From the NCBI RefSeq assembly GCF_010093025.1, contig NZ_CP048114.1, positions 3,100,001-3,164,000 of the forward strand: a stretch of 64,000 nt of DNA, written 5' to 3'. The DNA comes from Edaphobacter sp. 12200R-103 (lineage in GTDB: Bacteria > Acidobacteriota > Terriglobia > Terriglobales > Acidobacteriaceae). Below the pieces are notes generated by a model that had not been told where the DNA came from, made no database searches, and saw only the letters and a list, made by a program, of their open reading frames with translations. Within the stretch, counting starts at the first letter, position 1. Every line of letters begins with the position of its first letter. Shown in pieces: positions 53,143 through 62,220 of this stretch. A program made the position numbers and the translations under genes.

Positions 53143-53340
53143 TTAGTCCTGCTCCTTGCGGACTTTCTTACGATTCCGTTTGCGAGCGAGCGCTTCTTTG
53201 ACGCGCTTCTTTTCGCCTGGTTTCAGATAGAAGGAGTGACGCTTGACCTCTTTAATGATGTCTTCGGTCTGCACCTTGCGCTTAAACCGACGCAGGGCAT
53301 TCTCAAGCGGTTCACCTTCCTGAACTCGAACCTCTGCCAA
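53143..53340 (-). CDS. rpsU: 30S ribosomal protein S21
   Basis: The 65-residue protein is S21, a small-subunit protein that helps translation start. It reads AEVRVQEGEPLENALRRFKR with an Arg/Lys-rich tail (KRNRKKVRKEQD). The start codon is TTG at 53340, with a strong GGAGG about 9 bases upstream; a rare start codon may tune output. The gene is monocistronic as far as visible. The gap 53341-53721 to its right holds a half repeat and nothing else I can identify. Confidence 0.95.
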   Translation of the reverse strand: MAEVRVQEGEPLENALRRFKRKVQTEDIIKEVKRHSFYLKPGEKKRVKEALARKRNRKKVRKEQD

Positions 53341-53654
53341 CTAAAAACACCTCCAACCATTCCCAGCCAGGGACTACCACCTGGAGTTTTCACCCAAGAG
53401 TTTAAATAAGATACACCCTTGCCCGTCGATCAGCGCATATTTTTTGTGGGAAAGTTCAGATTCGGAGACTGATTTGCTTAAGGACTGAAAAACAGGCCTG
53501 TCCCCGATTCTCAGCCGCTCAATCCCAACGGCCAGCTTGAGACGGTATTGACATGCCTGAATCCGATCGCGGCAGCGTCAAGCCTGCATGATAGCGGTCG
53601 CGCAGAATATGGCGGTCCTGTCGGAGCATGCAATTCCTGCAGCCCCCGCGAATC

Positions 53655-53697
53655 GTGTCATCCTGAGCGAAGCGCGTCAGCGCGGAGTCGAACGACG
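53655..53697. repeat. Solitary half of a type A repeat
   Basis: GTGTCATCCTGAGCGAAGCG, then GTCAGCGCGGAGTCGAACGA, matches the left arm, but the GGATCTGCGGT end and the right arm are missing. It lies upstream of rpsU and close to the DoxX gene end. Confidence 0.7.
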
Positions 53698-53721
53698 TTT
53701 GGGCGAACATGTTCCTTGCGG

Positions 53722-54165
53722 TCATAATTTGAGAGCCAACTCGCGATCAACCGACCACCTGCCTGCGCCCTGCAGAATCAACGTGACACCGATCACGATA
53801 ACCAGTAGGTAAAATTCAATCCCTTCACCTTTTTGATTGGCAAACCAGTTCATGAAGAGGCCGTTTGGCAGCCCAACCATGAAGGTAGCCACGACCATGT
53901 TCACGACAAGGCCCAGGGCAGCGATGCGGGTAAGAAATCCAAATACCAGTCCGAGACCGCCCAAGGCTTCGGCCATGATTGCCATCAACGCAAGTGGTGC
54001 CGGGACATGCTGCTGAGCAAACCAGTGCATGATACCGCTGTATCCCGGGCCGCCGAACCATCCGAAAGTCTTTTGCGCACCATGTGCGCAGAAAATCGCC
54101 CCCAGGACAACTCGCAGAACAAAGAGATGCACATCCTCACTCGTTGCAAGAATTTTTCTAATCAT
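53722..54165 (-). CDS. DoxX family membrane protein
   Basis: The 147-residue protein has four hydrophobic helices with the DoxX pattern: LFVLRVVLGAIFCAHGAQKT then GWFGGPG, and LALMAIMAEALGGLGLVFGF, and a last helix. Members act in thiosulfate/quinone metabolism or in redox stress in other bacteria; here the role is unknown. The ATG at 54165 follows AAAGGAG, and the long open frame upstream is not coding. It lies 65 bp after the SMR gene on the same strand and may be co-transcribed with it. Confidence 0.9.
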   Translation of the reverse strand: MIRKILATSEDVHLFVLRVVLGAIFCAHGAQKTFGWFGGPGYSGIMHWFAQQHVPAPLALMAIMAEALGGLGLVFGFLTRIAALGLVVNMVVATFMVGLPNGLFMNWFANQKGEGIEFYLLVIVIGVTLILQGAGRWSVDRELALKL

Positions 54166-54230
54166 CTTTTCTCCTTTCTCATCGCATTTCCATCGCGCGT
54201 AGTGATGCTTCATCGCCTGCGACTCAGCAG

Positions 54231-54554
54231 TTATCGTGCTGGCGATCCTGTTTTTAGCCCCAGGACGCCCAGTATGATGAATGCCAGCGAGAATATTTGT
54301 CGCGTGTTGAGACCTTCCTGAAACAGCAGCATGCTTGCTATCGATGTACCAACAGCACCAAGACCAATCAACACGCCATAGACCGTGGCAACAGGTAGAG
54401 TCTGCATGGATTCGCTCAGCAGGAACACATTGGCGATCAATGCCGCTATCGCGACCATCGCAGGTAACGGCCGATGCAATCCATCGGAGTACTTCGTCGC
54501 TACCGGCCAAATAGTTTCAAGCGTACCCGCGAAAAGCAAGAATAACCAAGGCAT
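54231..54554 (-). CDS. Small multidrug resistance (SMR) family transporter
   Basis: The 107-residue protein has four helices typical of SMR transporters, starting MPWLFLLFAGTLETIWPVAT with the conserved membrane Glu (E13) that carries protons and substrate. The Trp/Pro after it and the GxG-like pattern in ATVYGVLIGLGAVGT favour the Gdx/SugE (guanidinium export) branch, but I could not separate it from EmrE by eye. GAGGTG precedes the ATG by 6-8 bases. It precedes the DoxX gene on the same strand. Confidence 0.9.
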   Translation of the reverse strand: MPWLFLLFAGTLETIWPVATKYSDGLHRPLPAMVAIAALIANVFLLSESMQTLPVATVYGVLIGLGAVGTSIASMLLFQEGLNTRQIFSLAFIILGVLGLKTGSPAR

Positions 54555-54722
54555 TCCATCACCTCACTCGATGAACGATCAAGTTCAAACGTAGGGCGAT
54601 TTCATTTTGGCCGCCACGACACAATTACAGCAATTTAGGACACGTTGCTGGCACTGCATGAACGGGCCATTCGCGTGAAGCTCGAACCATCCTAAACCAC
54701 TCATCCCACCCCATCCCAAACC

Positions 54723-54860
54723 GTGTCATCCTGAGCGAAGCGCGTCAGCGCGGAGTCGAAGGATCTGCGGTTTTGGGATGATGGCAAGCCAGCAGACCGC
54801 AGATCCTTCGACTCCGCTTCCCGCGATAAAGCCGCGAGAAGCTACGCTCAGGATGACACC
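54723..54860. repeat. Interspersed palindromic repeat, type A
   Basis: The left arm GTGTCATCCTGAGCGAAGCG...GGAGTCGAAGGATCTGCGGT is mirrored by CAGACCGCAGATCCTTCGAC...GCTACGCTCAGGATGACACC. This is one of the cleanest copies. It fills the gap of about 450 bp between the SMR gene and the clpB terminator, which has no gene. Confidence 0.9.
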
Positions 54861-54948
54861 TCCATGGTTTCGTTTGCAGGAAATTGGCTTACCGTTGCTG
54901 CCGCTGTCCGCCCAGCAGGGATACATCTCATCCCAGCGTCGCAAATTT

Positions 54949-54982
54949 AAAAAAATTTGCCGGGCGTATCGTTACGCCCGGC
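54949..54982 (-). terminator. Rho-independent terminator of clpB
   Basis: On the minus strand GCCGGGCGTA pairs with TACGCCCGGC (10 bp, loop ACGA) and is followed by AAATTTTTTT. It lies 26 bp after the clpB stop. Confidence 0.92.
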
Positions 54983-55008
54983 ATCGCTTTTCCCGCTTCC
55001 AGCAGCCG

Positions 55009-57705
55009 TTACGCCGCCGCTCGCTCTTTCACGTTGAAGGTGAGGCCATCCGGCCCAGCATCGACGACGACATGATCGCCGTGCAGCACCGTGCCATCGA
55101 GGATCTTCACGGCCAGCTTGTCCTGCACCAGCCGCTGGATCGCCCTCTTCAGCGGACGCGCACCATACGCGCGGTCGTACCCGGCCTTGAAGATCGCCTG
55201 CCGCGCGGCATCGGTCAGTTCCAGCGTGATGCGGCGGTCGGCCAGCAGCTTCTCCAGGTCCTTCAGCCGCAGATCGACGATGTGCGTCAACTGCGCATCG
55301 TCCAGCGGATGGAAGACCACGATGTCGTCCACACGATTCAGGAACTCCGGACGGAACGTCTGTTTGAGAGCGTCGATGACGCGATCTTTCGCCTCTTCGA
55401 AGCCCTCCTCACCCTGCGCCCACGCACTCGTCAGCTTGTCAGCGCCGGTGTTCGAGGTCATGATCAGCACCGTGTTCTTGAAGTCCACCGTGCGCCCCTT
55501 GGAGTCGGTCAGGCGACCGTCATCCAGCACCTGCAGCAGCACATTGAAGACATCCGGGTGTGCCTTTTCGATCTCGTCGAACAGGATCACCGAGTACGGC
55601 CTGCGACGGACAGCCTCGGTCAGCTGACCGCCCTCGTCGTAGCCGACATACCCTGGCGGCGCGCCGATGAGACGAGACACAGCATGCTTCTCCATGTACT
55701 CGCTCATGTCAATGCGCACCATCGCCTGCTCATCATCGAACAGGAACTCCGCCAGCGCACGCGCCGTCTCCGTCTTGCCCACGCCCGTAGGCCCGAGAAA
55801 GATGAACGAGCCAATGGGCCGCTTCGGATCGGACAAGCCTGCACGCGAACGGCGAATCGCATTCGCCACCGCGCTCAGAGCCTCGTCCTGCCCAACCACA
55901 CGCTCGCGCAGACGATCCTCCATCTGCACCAGCTTCTGGGTCTCGCCCTCCAGCATCTTCGAGACAGGAATCCCCGTCCACTTCGAGACGATGGCCGCGA
56001 TGTCCTCCTCGTCGACCTCCTCCTTCAGCATTCTCCGCGGTTTGGCCTTCTTTGCCGCCACAGAACCGGGTGCCCCAGGTCTCGATTCTGCGACCTGGGA
56101 TTGTGCCGCCTCGGCTTTATCCTCGGCGACGGCCTCTTCCTGCAGAGCCGTCAGCTCACGCAGCTCGGCCTCCTTCTTCGGGATCTCGCCGTACTGCAGC
56201 TCAGCGGCGCGCTGCAGGTTGCCCTTGCGCGTCTCCTCCTGCATGGCAAAGCGCAGACCTTCCAGCTCTTCCTTCAGCTCGGCGATGCGCCCAATGGCGC
56301 CGCGCTCCTTCTGCCAACGCGCACGCAGAGCGGCAGCCTGCTCCTTGATCTCGGCAAGCTCTTTCTCGACAGCCTCCAGACGCTCCTGCGAGTTCGGGTC
56401 CTTTTCGCGCTGCAACGCCGCCCGCTCAATCTCAAGCGAGGTCGCGCGACGCTCCAGGTCATCGATCTCTACCGGCACCGAACCGATCTGGATCGCCAGC
56501 GCAGAGGCAGCCTCGTCCACAAGGTCAATCGCCTTGTCAGGAAGAAAGCGGTCCGAGATATAGCGATGCGACAACGTCGCCGCCGCCACAATGGCCGCAT
56601 CCTTGATCCGCACCTTGTGGTGCGCCTCGTACTTCTCCTTCAGGCCGCGCAGAATCGCAATCGTATCCTCCACGTTGGGCTCACCGACGTAGACGATCTG
56701 GAAACGCCGTTCCAGCGCAGCGTCCTTCTCGATGTACTTGCGATACTCGTTCAGAGTCGTCGCGCCAATCGACCGCAGCTCGCCGCGAGCTAGCGCCGGC
56801 TTCAGCATATTGCTCGCATCCATCGAACCTTCGGCAGCGCCTGCGCCCACCAGAGTATGTAACTCATCGATGAACAAAATAATTTCGCCGTTGGAGGCCT
56901 CAATGTCCTTCAGCAGCGCCTTCAGACGCTCTTCGAACTCGCCGCGGAACTTCGCGCCCGCAACCATCGAAGCCAGGTCCAGCGCGACTACACGCTTGTT
57001 CTTCAGGATCTCCGGGACGTCGCCCATAACGATGCGGCGTGCCAGTCCCTCCACGATCGCGGTCTTACCCACGCCGGGTTCGCCAATCAATACCGGATTA
57101 TTTTTGGTACGACGCGAAAGCACCTGGATCACGCGGCGAATCTCGTCATCGCGCCCGATCACCGGATCCAGCTTGCCCTTGCGCGCAAGTTCGGTCAGGT
57201 CCTTCGCATACTTTTCCAGCGCCTGGAACTTGCCCTCGGGATTCTGGTCGGTCACGCGCTGTGAGCCACGCACCTCGGCCAGCGCCTTCAGGATGGCGTC
57301 ATGCGTCGCTCCGAACGAGGCCAGCGCGCTCTGCACGGCATCGCCCTTCTGCCGGGCGAGCGCCAGCAACAGGTGCTCGGTCGAGACGTACTCATCCTTG
57401 AAATTTTCTGCTTCCTTGAATGCCTGCTCCAGAACCTTCTGGGTCGACTGCGCGAGCTGGGGCTGCGCTCCGCCCTGCACCTTCGGCAGCTTCTGGACCG
57501 CGGAGTTCACTCCACTCAAAAGCTGCTGCACCGGAACCCCAATCTTGTCGAGCACCGGAATCACGACCCCTTCTTTGTCCTCCAGCAGAGCCGCCATCAG
57601 GTGCAGCGGCAACACCTCCGGATTCCCGTTCTCAGCGGCGTGCGAGACCGCACCCTGCACCGCCTCCTGAGACTTCACTGTCAACTTTTCCCACTTAATC
57701 GCCAT
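55009..57705 (-). CDS. clpB: ATP-dependent disaggregase ClpB
   Basis: The 898-residue protein is a Hsp100 disaggregase that rescues heat-aggregated proteins with DnaK. The N domain starts [23 protein letters not shown]1 has Walker [16 protein letters not shown] and [14 protein letters not shown] long coiled-coil middle domain spans about residues 400-530, and NBD2 has [17 protein letters not shown]. The chain is some 40 residues longer than E. coli ClpB, mostly from an Ala/Pro/Lys-rich stretch (about residues 545-580, [18 protein letters not shown]) between the middle domain and NBD2. GGAG lies 6 bases before the ATG. The Hsp20 gene lies about 0.6 kb upstream on the same strand. Confidence 0.97.
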   Translation of the reverse strand: MAIKWEKLTVKSQEAVQGAVSHAAENGNPEVLPLHLMAALLEDKEGVVIPVLDKIGVPVQQLLSGVNSAVQKLPKVQGGAQPQLAQSTQKVLEQAFKEAENFKDEYVSTEHLLLALARQKGDAVQSALASFGATHDAILKALAEVRGSQRVTDQNPEGKFQALEKYAKDLTELARKGKLDPVIGRDDEIRRVIQVLSRRTKNNPVLIGEPGVGKTAIVEGLARRIVMGDVPEILKNKRVVALDLASMVAGAKFRGEFEERLKALLKDIEASNGEIILFIDELHTLVGAGAAEGSMDASNMLKPALARGELRSIGATTLNEYRKYIEKDAALERRFQIVYVGEPNVEDTIAILRGLKEKYEAHHKVRIKDAAIVAAATLSHRYISDRFLPDKAIDLVDEAASALAIQIGSVPVEIDDLERRATSLEIERAALQREKDPNSQERLEAVEKELAEIKEQAAALRARWQKERGAIGRIAELKEELEGLRFAMQEETRKGNLQRAAELQYGEIPKKEAELRELTALQEEAVAEDKAEAAQSQVAESRPGAPGSVAAKKAKPRRMLKEEVDEEDIAAIVSKWTGIPVSKMLEGETQKLVQMEDRLRERVVGQDEALSAVANAIRRSRAGLSDPKRPIGSFIFLGPTGVGKTETARALAEFLFDDEQAMVRIDMSEYMEKHAVSRLIGAPPGYVGYDEGGQLTEAVRRRPYSVILFDEIEKAHPDVFNVLLQVLDDGRLTDSKGRTVDFKNTVLIMTSNTGADKLTSAWAQGEEGFEEAKDRVIDALKQTFRPEFLNRVDDIVVFHPLDDAQLTHIVDLRLKDLEKLLADRRITLELTDAARQAIFKAGYDRAYGARPLKRAIQRLVQDKLAVKILDGTVLHGDHVVVDAGPDGLTFNVKERAAA

Positions 57706-57853
57706 TCAACTCTCCTCACCAAACCAACATGGAGAACCCCGTCTCCAGAATCCTAATCCTCTCCTACGAATCCCAACCGTTTTCTACGCTCCGGCTTTTC
57801 TTCTCATCTTGTCCCCTATTGCTTTTCTTCTAATCTTGTTCCCCTCTTGAGGA

Positions 57854-57896
57854 GTGTCATTCCGACCGGAGCGCGAAGCGCGGAGTGGAGGAATCT
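57854..57896. repeat. Solitary half of a repeat arm, type A/B hybrid
   Basis: GTGTCATTCCGACCGGAGCG, then CGCGGAGTGGAGGAATCTGC, resembles the left arm of types A and B, with no mirrored right arm. It sits upstream of clpB. Confidence 0.65.
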
Positions 57897-57994
57897 GCTT
57901 CTCTACCCCGCCCCATCCTTTCGCCAAAACCACGCTCGCATTTCGCCAGGACCACAGCTACGTTTTTGCCAAAGCCACGGCTGCCGCAAACCTC

Positions 57995-58161
57995 GTTTTG
58001 TTAAGGGCACGGCTTTAGTCGTGCCGCAAAAAACAGCTGCCAGACAAGCGGCTTTAGCCGCTGAGGTCCATCTCCGGCCGAGGAATCATCTCCCTCAGGG
58101 GCTAAAGCCCCACGCCCTCCTCGCTTCACCCACACGGCTAAAGCCGTGCCCTTAACAAAAC
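57995..58161. repeat. Palindromic repeat, type C (GGGCACGGCTTTAG family)
   Basis: The outer ends GTTTTGTTAAGGGCACGGCT and CCGTGCCCTTAACAAAAC are mirror images over about 30 bp. Inside are smaller palindromes, GCGGCTTTAGCCGC and GGGGCTAAAGCCCC, all built around TTTAG/CTAAA. The unit is unrelated in sequence to types A and B. It lies in the 600-bp gap between clpB and the Hsp20 gene. Confidence 0.85.
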
Positions 58162-58308
58162 TGATTGATCGCTTCCTCATCCATGGTCGCTTCTGCGTTA
58201 ATGCGTTAACTGGATGTACCCTTGCGCAGCCTGAGGCTGCCGCAACCTTATACACAAAGGCGGGAGACCGTTTCGACTCCCGCCAGCGTTCCTGAACTGG
58301 AGAACCCT

Positions 58309-58812
58309 TCAGGCAGCGGTGCCTTCCACCTGCTTCGGCGCCGATGGGGTCGAACCGACCTCGATCTTCACCTGCTTCGGCTTCGCCTCGGCCTTCTTGT
58401 TCAACGTGATGCTGAGGACTCCCGCATCGTAGTTCGCTTTGATCGAGTCCGTATCGACCGTCTGCGGAACCGTGAAGCTGCGCACGAAGCTTCCAAATCT
58501 GCGCTCGATGCGGTGGAAGTTCTCCTCTTTCTCCTCAGACTCAAACTTTCGTTCACCCTTCACCGTCAGGGTCTGGTTCTCGAGACGAACATCCAGATCT
58601 TCCTGCTTGATGCCTGGAACCTCAACTTTGACCACAACCTTCTGGGCGTCCTCATAGATATCGACCGCGGGAACAAAACCCCCGGCCGAGAGGGACTCAC
58701 CCGGACCGTTCGCCGGAACGGCGAAGTCCTGAAAGATCGAGTTCAACCGGTTCTGCAAAAGAGCTACATCGCTCAAGGAACTGCGGAACGGGGAAAAACG
58801 CGTGATCGTCAT
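58309..58812 (-). CDS. Hsp20 / alpha-crystallin family chaperone
   Basis: The 167-residue small heat-shock protein has an alpha-crystallin domain at about residues 45-145 (FVPAVDIYEDAQKVVVKVEV and LEVRLENQTL-like strands, then YDAGVLSITLNKK, which gives the GVL motif). It holds unfolding proteins for later refolding, and ClpB, encoded nearby on the same strand, can extract them. ATG 58812 has GGAGG 8 bases upstream; the frame extends five codons more. The leader contains a GCCAG-TAAAGG-CTGGC hairpin. I did not find a CIRCE or a clear sigma-32 promoter. Confidence 0.95.
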   Translation of the reverse strand: MTITRFSPFRSSLSDVALLQNRLNSIFQDFAVPANGPGESLSAGGFVPAVDIYEDAQKVVVKVEVPGIKQEDLDVRLENQTLTVKGERKFESEEKEENFHRIERRFGSFVRSFTVPQTVDTDSIKANYDAGVLSITLNKKAEAKPKQVKIEVGSTPSAPKQVEGTAA

Positions 58813-59023
58813 GTGTGAATCCTCCAAGTGAAATCAGGTAGTAGTCGCCAGCCTTTACTGGCTACACATATTTTGACGCATACCTTATGTAAAAAGTTGC
58901 AGATAATATGACAAATCTACACTCATATAATGGAAAGGACACCTCCTCTATAGCGCTGCGGCTGCAAGTATTCTGTTTTCAGCGAGATTCCGTTCCCAAC
59001 AGCTCTGTGCTAGCCTTGTGCCC

Positions 59024-60160
59024 ATGCGGGAAGTGACGGTCTTCGTCGGCGGCTCCACCGGGACGGACCCCTACTCGCCCAAAACCTGGTCCGGAACGGC
59101 TCCCCGGTTCCTCAAAGCCATGGAGGCGGAAGGACTACTCGACAAGGCCATCGGAATCCGGGTTCCCAAACTCCCAAACAGCCTGCTGCTGGCAAAGAAC
59201 TTCGCCCGTGACCGCGGCGTCTGGCGCAAGCATTTTTACTTTGACCCCGCCTACCGGCGTGCACTGACACGAGCCGCCGCCTCCGTCCCGGTCTCCAGCC
59301 CCGTGCTGATGCAGATCGGGCATATGTTCTCCCTGCCGGAGGCCTTTCCCGGTCATCCCTGCGTCTCCTACCACGACGGCAATCTTCCCGAGCTGCTTGC
59401 CTCAGGCTTCGGTATCGATGGAGTCTCACGCCGGCGCATCGACCAGGCTCTCAGCTATGAGAAGCAGGCCGCCAACCGGATGAATGCGATCTTTACCTTC
59501 AGTGAATATCTCCGGCAGTCCTTCATCCGGAACTACGGCGTCCCCGCCGAGAAGGTCTTTCATGTAGGAGGGGCCGTCAACCTCGACGTCATCCCCGACC
59601 CGGTTCCCGAAAAGAGCTACCGCTCCGCGCAAATCTTGTTTATTGGGACAGAATTCAAGCGCAAGGGCGGCCCTCAGCTCCTTGAGGCCTTTCGCACGGT
59701 CCGCCAGTCGATCCCCTCAGCCGAGTTGCACATCGTGGGCCCGACCCAGGTGACCGATCTTCCTCCCGGCGCCTTCCTGCACGGTCATCTCTCCAAGTCC
59801 GACCCGGAGCAGAGCACCAAGCTCGATTCGCTCTTCCGCGACGCCAGCCTCTTCGTCCTGCCGTCGCTCTATGAGCCTTACGGAATCGCACCCCTGGAGG
59901 CCATGCTCTACCAGCTTCCCGCCGTCGTCACCAACGCCTGGGCCCTGCGCGAGTTCGTCACCCCCGGGGTCACCGGAGCTCTCGTAGAAAAAGGCTCCGT
60001 CGAGGACCTGGCGACCAAACTTACCCAGCTGCTCGCCAATCCCGACCTTCTGGCCACGATGGGACGACAGGCCCGCGAGATGGTTCTCACCCAGTACACC
60101 TGGCCCGCCGTCGTCCGGCGCATGGCTCCGATTCTCCAAGCCCTGGCCGGGGAACGGTGA
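59024..60160 (+). CDS. GT4-family glycosyltransferase
   Basis: The 378-residue GT-B enzyme has a donor-binding half with LFIGTEFKRKGGPQLLEAFR, and FVLPSLYEPYGIAPLEAM carrying the E-x7-E motif. The N-terminal acceptor half starts REVTVFVGGSTGTDPY. It probably adds a sugar in a surface polysaccharide or glycolipid; no cluster partners are adjacent. I start at ATG 59024 rather than the GTG two codons earlier. The AT-rich 210-bp gap to the divergent Hsp20 gene should hold both promoters. Confidence 0.9.
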   Translation: MREVTVFVGGSTGTDPYSPKTWSGTAPRFLKAMEAEGLLDKAIGIRVPKLPNSLLLAKNFARDRGVWRKHFYFDPAYRRALTRAAASVPVSSPVLMQIGHMFSLPEAFPGHPCVSYHDGNLPELLASGFGIDGVSRRRIDQALSYEKQAANRMNAIFTFSEYLRQSFIRNYGVPAEKVFHVGGAVNLDVIPDPVPEKSYRSAQILFIGTEFKRKGGPQLLEAFRTVRQSIPSAELHIVGPTQVTDLPPGAFLHGHLSKSDPEQSTKLDSLFRDASLFVLPSLYEPYGIAPLEAMLYQLPAVVTNAWALREFVTPGVTGALVEKGSVEDLATKLTQLLANPDLLATMGRQAREMVLTQYTWPAVVRRMAPILQALAGER

Positions 60161-60176
60161 ACGAGAAGGCGATGCC

Positions 60177-60860
60177 TTATCGCCCGTTCTGCTTTGCCTC
60201 AAAAATCAGGAAATAATCCTGACCATCGGCCTTGGTGAAGTCATAGGTGGCTGCGAGCCGAAAGCCTGCCTCGCCCATCTCGTTCTCGATGACTGCGTGG
60301 TCCACTCCGTGATCGGCCCCGTTGCCGTTGCGGTCGATGATGCCGACCTTGGCGCCCTGACGAAGCGCCGGACGGAGAGCTTTCATAAACGTGACCGGAT
60401 GCGCGATCTCGTGGTAGACCTTCAGGAGCAGCACGGCATCGACGCTGCCGGGCGGAAGCGCCGGATCGTCCGGTCGCCCCAGAACGGTGCGTACATTCGT
60501 GAGGTTTTCCTTGATGGCTCGTTTGCCGATCGCCTCAATCGCCAGCGGATTGATGTCCTCGGCCAGTACGGCGCCGGTGGGACCTACTCGGCGCGAAGCC
60601 CGCACGGTAAACCAGCCCGACCCGGCGCCGATGTCGGCAACGTTCTTTCCGGCCTGGATTCCCAGCAGGTCCATGACGCGGTCGATCTGCAGGCGCTGGT
60701 CGCGGCCGGGAGACTCAAAGCGAGACAGATCGCCGGTATAAGGAGTGCTGGTCTGGCGCGGCGCGGCGGCCTGCGGGGTCGCGGCCTGGGGCCGGGCCGC
60801 CGGGACAAGAAGCCCCAACACAAGGATCATCCATAAAGCGGGACGAAGAGGCGATTTCAT
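60177..60860 (-). CDS. Exported class I SAM-dependent methyltransferase-like protein
   Basis: The 227-residue protein has the AdoMet loop VADIGAGSGWFTVRAS and AEDINPLAIEAI, followed by VDAVLLLKVYHEI, standard class I methyltransferase motifs. The unusual part is the N-terminus: KSPLRPALWMILVLGLLVPAA then RPQAATPQAAAP looks like a signal peptide with an Ala/Pro/Gln-rich linker. That would place an AdoMet-dependent fold outside the cytoplasm, where AdoMet is not expected, unless it remains a membrane anchor facing inward. The ATG at 60860 is chosen to start the signal. The product is convergent with the GT4 gene (17 bp between stops). Confidence 0.85.
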   Translation of the reverse strand: MKSPLRPALWMILVLGLLVPAARPQAATPQAAAPRQTSTPYTGDLSRFESPGRDQRLQIDRVMDLLGIQAGKNVADIGAGSGWFTVRASRRVGPTGAVLAEDINPLAIEAIGKRAIKENLTNVRTVLGRPDDPALPPGSVDAVLLLKVYHEIAHPVTFMKALRPALRQGAKVGIIDRNGNGADHGVDHAVIENEMGEAGFRLAATYDFTKADGQDYFLIFEAKQNGR

Positions 60861-60924
60861 CACGCCACCAGTGTGCCACCGGATTCGGAAATGGTCTATG
60901 AGCGAAAAGTCCGGAAAAGTCAAG

Positions 60925-60950
60925 AGCGATGTTCCACGTGGAACATCGCT
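60925..60950. other. parS-like ParB-binding site
   Basis: A perfect 26-bp palindrome contains TGTTCCACGTGGAACA at 60930-60945, which fits the widely conserved chromosomal parS consensus TGTTNCACGTGNAACA at every position. ParB binds such sites near the replication origin to nucleate the partition complex. It lies in the 128-bp gap between the exported methyltransferase gene and the radical SAM gene. No parA or parB gene is in this window. Confidence 0.9.
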
Positions 60951-60988
60951 GGTTACTTATCCGATGTGGAAGACAGGGCTGTATTGAT

Positions 60989-62038
60989 CTACTGGATCTG
61001 CACCAGCTCGCCGTGCGCGTGGCCGCCGGGGGTGACCGTTCCACTGTTCTGCGGAGCGCGCCAGAAGTCGATGAAGCTGACCTGGTGGACGCAGCTGATG
61101 GTGCAGCCGGGGGCGCAACCCTTCTCGGTCAGAAACTCACGCTTGATGTCGTCGACCGTGTAGTCGGCCAGCGGAGTGCCCGGGTAGCCGCGCTGCTGGC
61201 TGCAGTAGTGCACCAGGCCGTTCTCGCAGACGTACAGGTATCGGCTTCCGGCGCGGCAGCGCCAGTCGTTGGTCTTTCCGTTGGCGATGGCTTCCTGAAA
61301 GTGGTTGAAGCGCGAGTAGCTGCGGCGCGTCATGGAACGCACCTTGTCCCACACGACCCGCTCGGCATCGCCCAGGGGCTTCAACTGGCCGCTGCCGTCG
61401 TGGATGATCCCGATGGTCGAGCTGAAGCCGAGGCCGAGGGCGCGCTCCGACACCACGCGGGCGTCGTCCGGATTGGCAATGCCTCCGCCGACGACCGAGT
61501 TGATGTTGACGTGAAACTCGGCATGTTCGGCCAGCATCTGCAGCTTTTTGTCCAGCACCTTCAGGCTCTTCTTGGAGACGGCGTCCGGCATCACGTTGTC
61601 GATCGAGATCTGCATGTGATCGAGCCCGGCCTTGTTGAGCCGATGGATGCGATCCGGCATCAGCAGGTAGCCGTTGGTGATCATGCCGGCGATGGCGCCG
61701 TTCTTGCGGATGCGCGCGATAATCTCATCGAGATGAGGGTTGAGCAGGGGCTCGCCACCCGAGATCGTGATCACGCTCGTCCCCAGCCTGCCCAGGTCGT
61801 CGATGCGCCGCAACATCTCATCCAGCGGCACGGGATCAGAGAAGTCGTCGTACTCATTGCAGTAGGTGCAGGAGAGATTGCACCGCCGCAGAGGAACGAT
61901 CTGCGCCATGTAAGGATGATCGGTCGAGGCCAGCGCAGAACCGATGGAGACGATCTCCCGCACCTTGCGGGTGATGGCCTTCCATCGCCGCCGTGCGCGA
62001 CTCGGCGGCTGAAGAACGGGGGTGGAGGTGGAAGACAT
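60989..62038 (-). CDS. Radical SAM protein with C-terminal Cys-rich region
   Basis: The 349-residue protein has the radical-SAM cluster motif PLRRCNLSCTYC (CxxxCxxC) near residue 55, then ITISGGEPLLNPHL for AdoMet binding. Its C-terminal third has CRAGSRYLYVCENG, HYCSQQRG and GCAPGCTISC, a SPASM/twitch-like set of Cys that may hold another Fe-S cluster. It could modify a peptide or a lipid; the layout recalls both peptide-maturing enzymes and HpnH-type enzymes. The ATG at 62038 is chosen because residues upstream in the frame do not look like protein. No precursor peptide gene is evident beside it. Confidence 0.9.
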   Translation of the reverse strand: MSSTSTPVLQPPSRARRRWKAITRKVREIVSIGSALASTDHPYMAQIVPLRRCNLSCTYCNEYDDFSDPVPLDEMLRRIDDLGRLGTSVITISGGEPLLNPHLDEIIARIRKNGAIAGMITNGYLLMPDRIHRLNKAGLDHMQISIDNVMPDAVSKKSLKVLDKKLQMLAEHAEFHVNINSVVGGGIANPDDARVVSERALGLGFSSTIGIIHDGSGQLKPLGDAERVVWDKVRSMTRRSYSRFNHFQEAIANGKTNDWRCRAGSRYLYVCENGLVHYCSQQRGYPGTPLADYTVDDIKREFLTEKGCAPGCTISCVHQVSFIDFWRAPQNSGTVTPGGHAHGELVQIQ

Positions 62039-62220
62039 AGTCAGGGTTAAGTATATCGGACCGGGGTTTTTGGGGCGGTCTTTCGCGACATGGCGCGATA
62101 TGGGAAGAGAACCGGATCGGTAGCAGTCGAAAGCCGCCAAAACCGAAGGGCTCAGGAATATATCGTTTCCCGGTCCCTCTCAACGATCGTTGGCTGAGTC
62201 GCAAGGCATCCCGAAGGTCC

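Noticed and set aside
54778..56793. 671-codon plus-strand open frame opposite clpB
   Set aside because: It is a shadow in a GC-rich gene, Arg/Leu/His-rich with no domain, and it begins inside an interspersed repeat.
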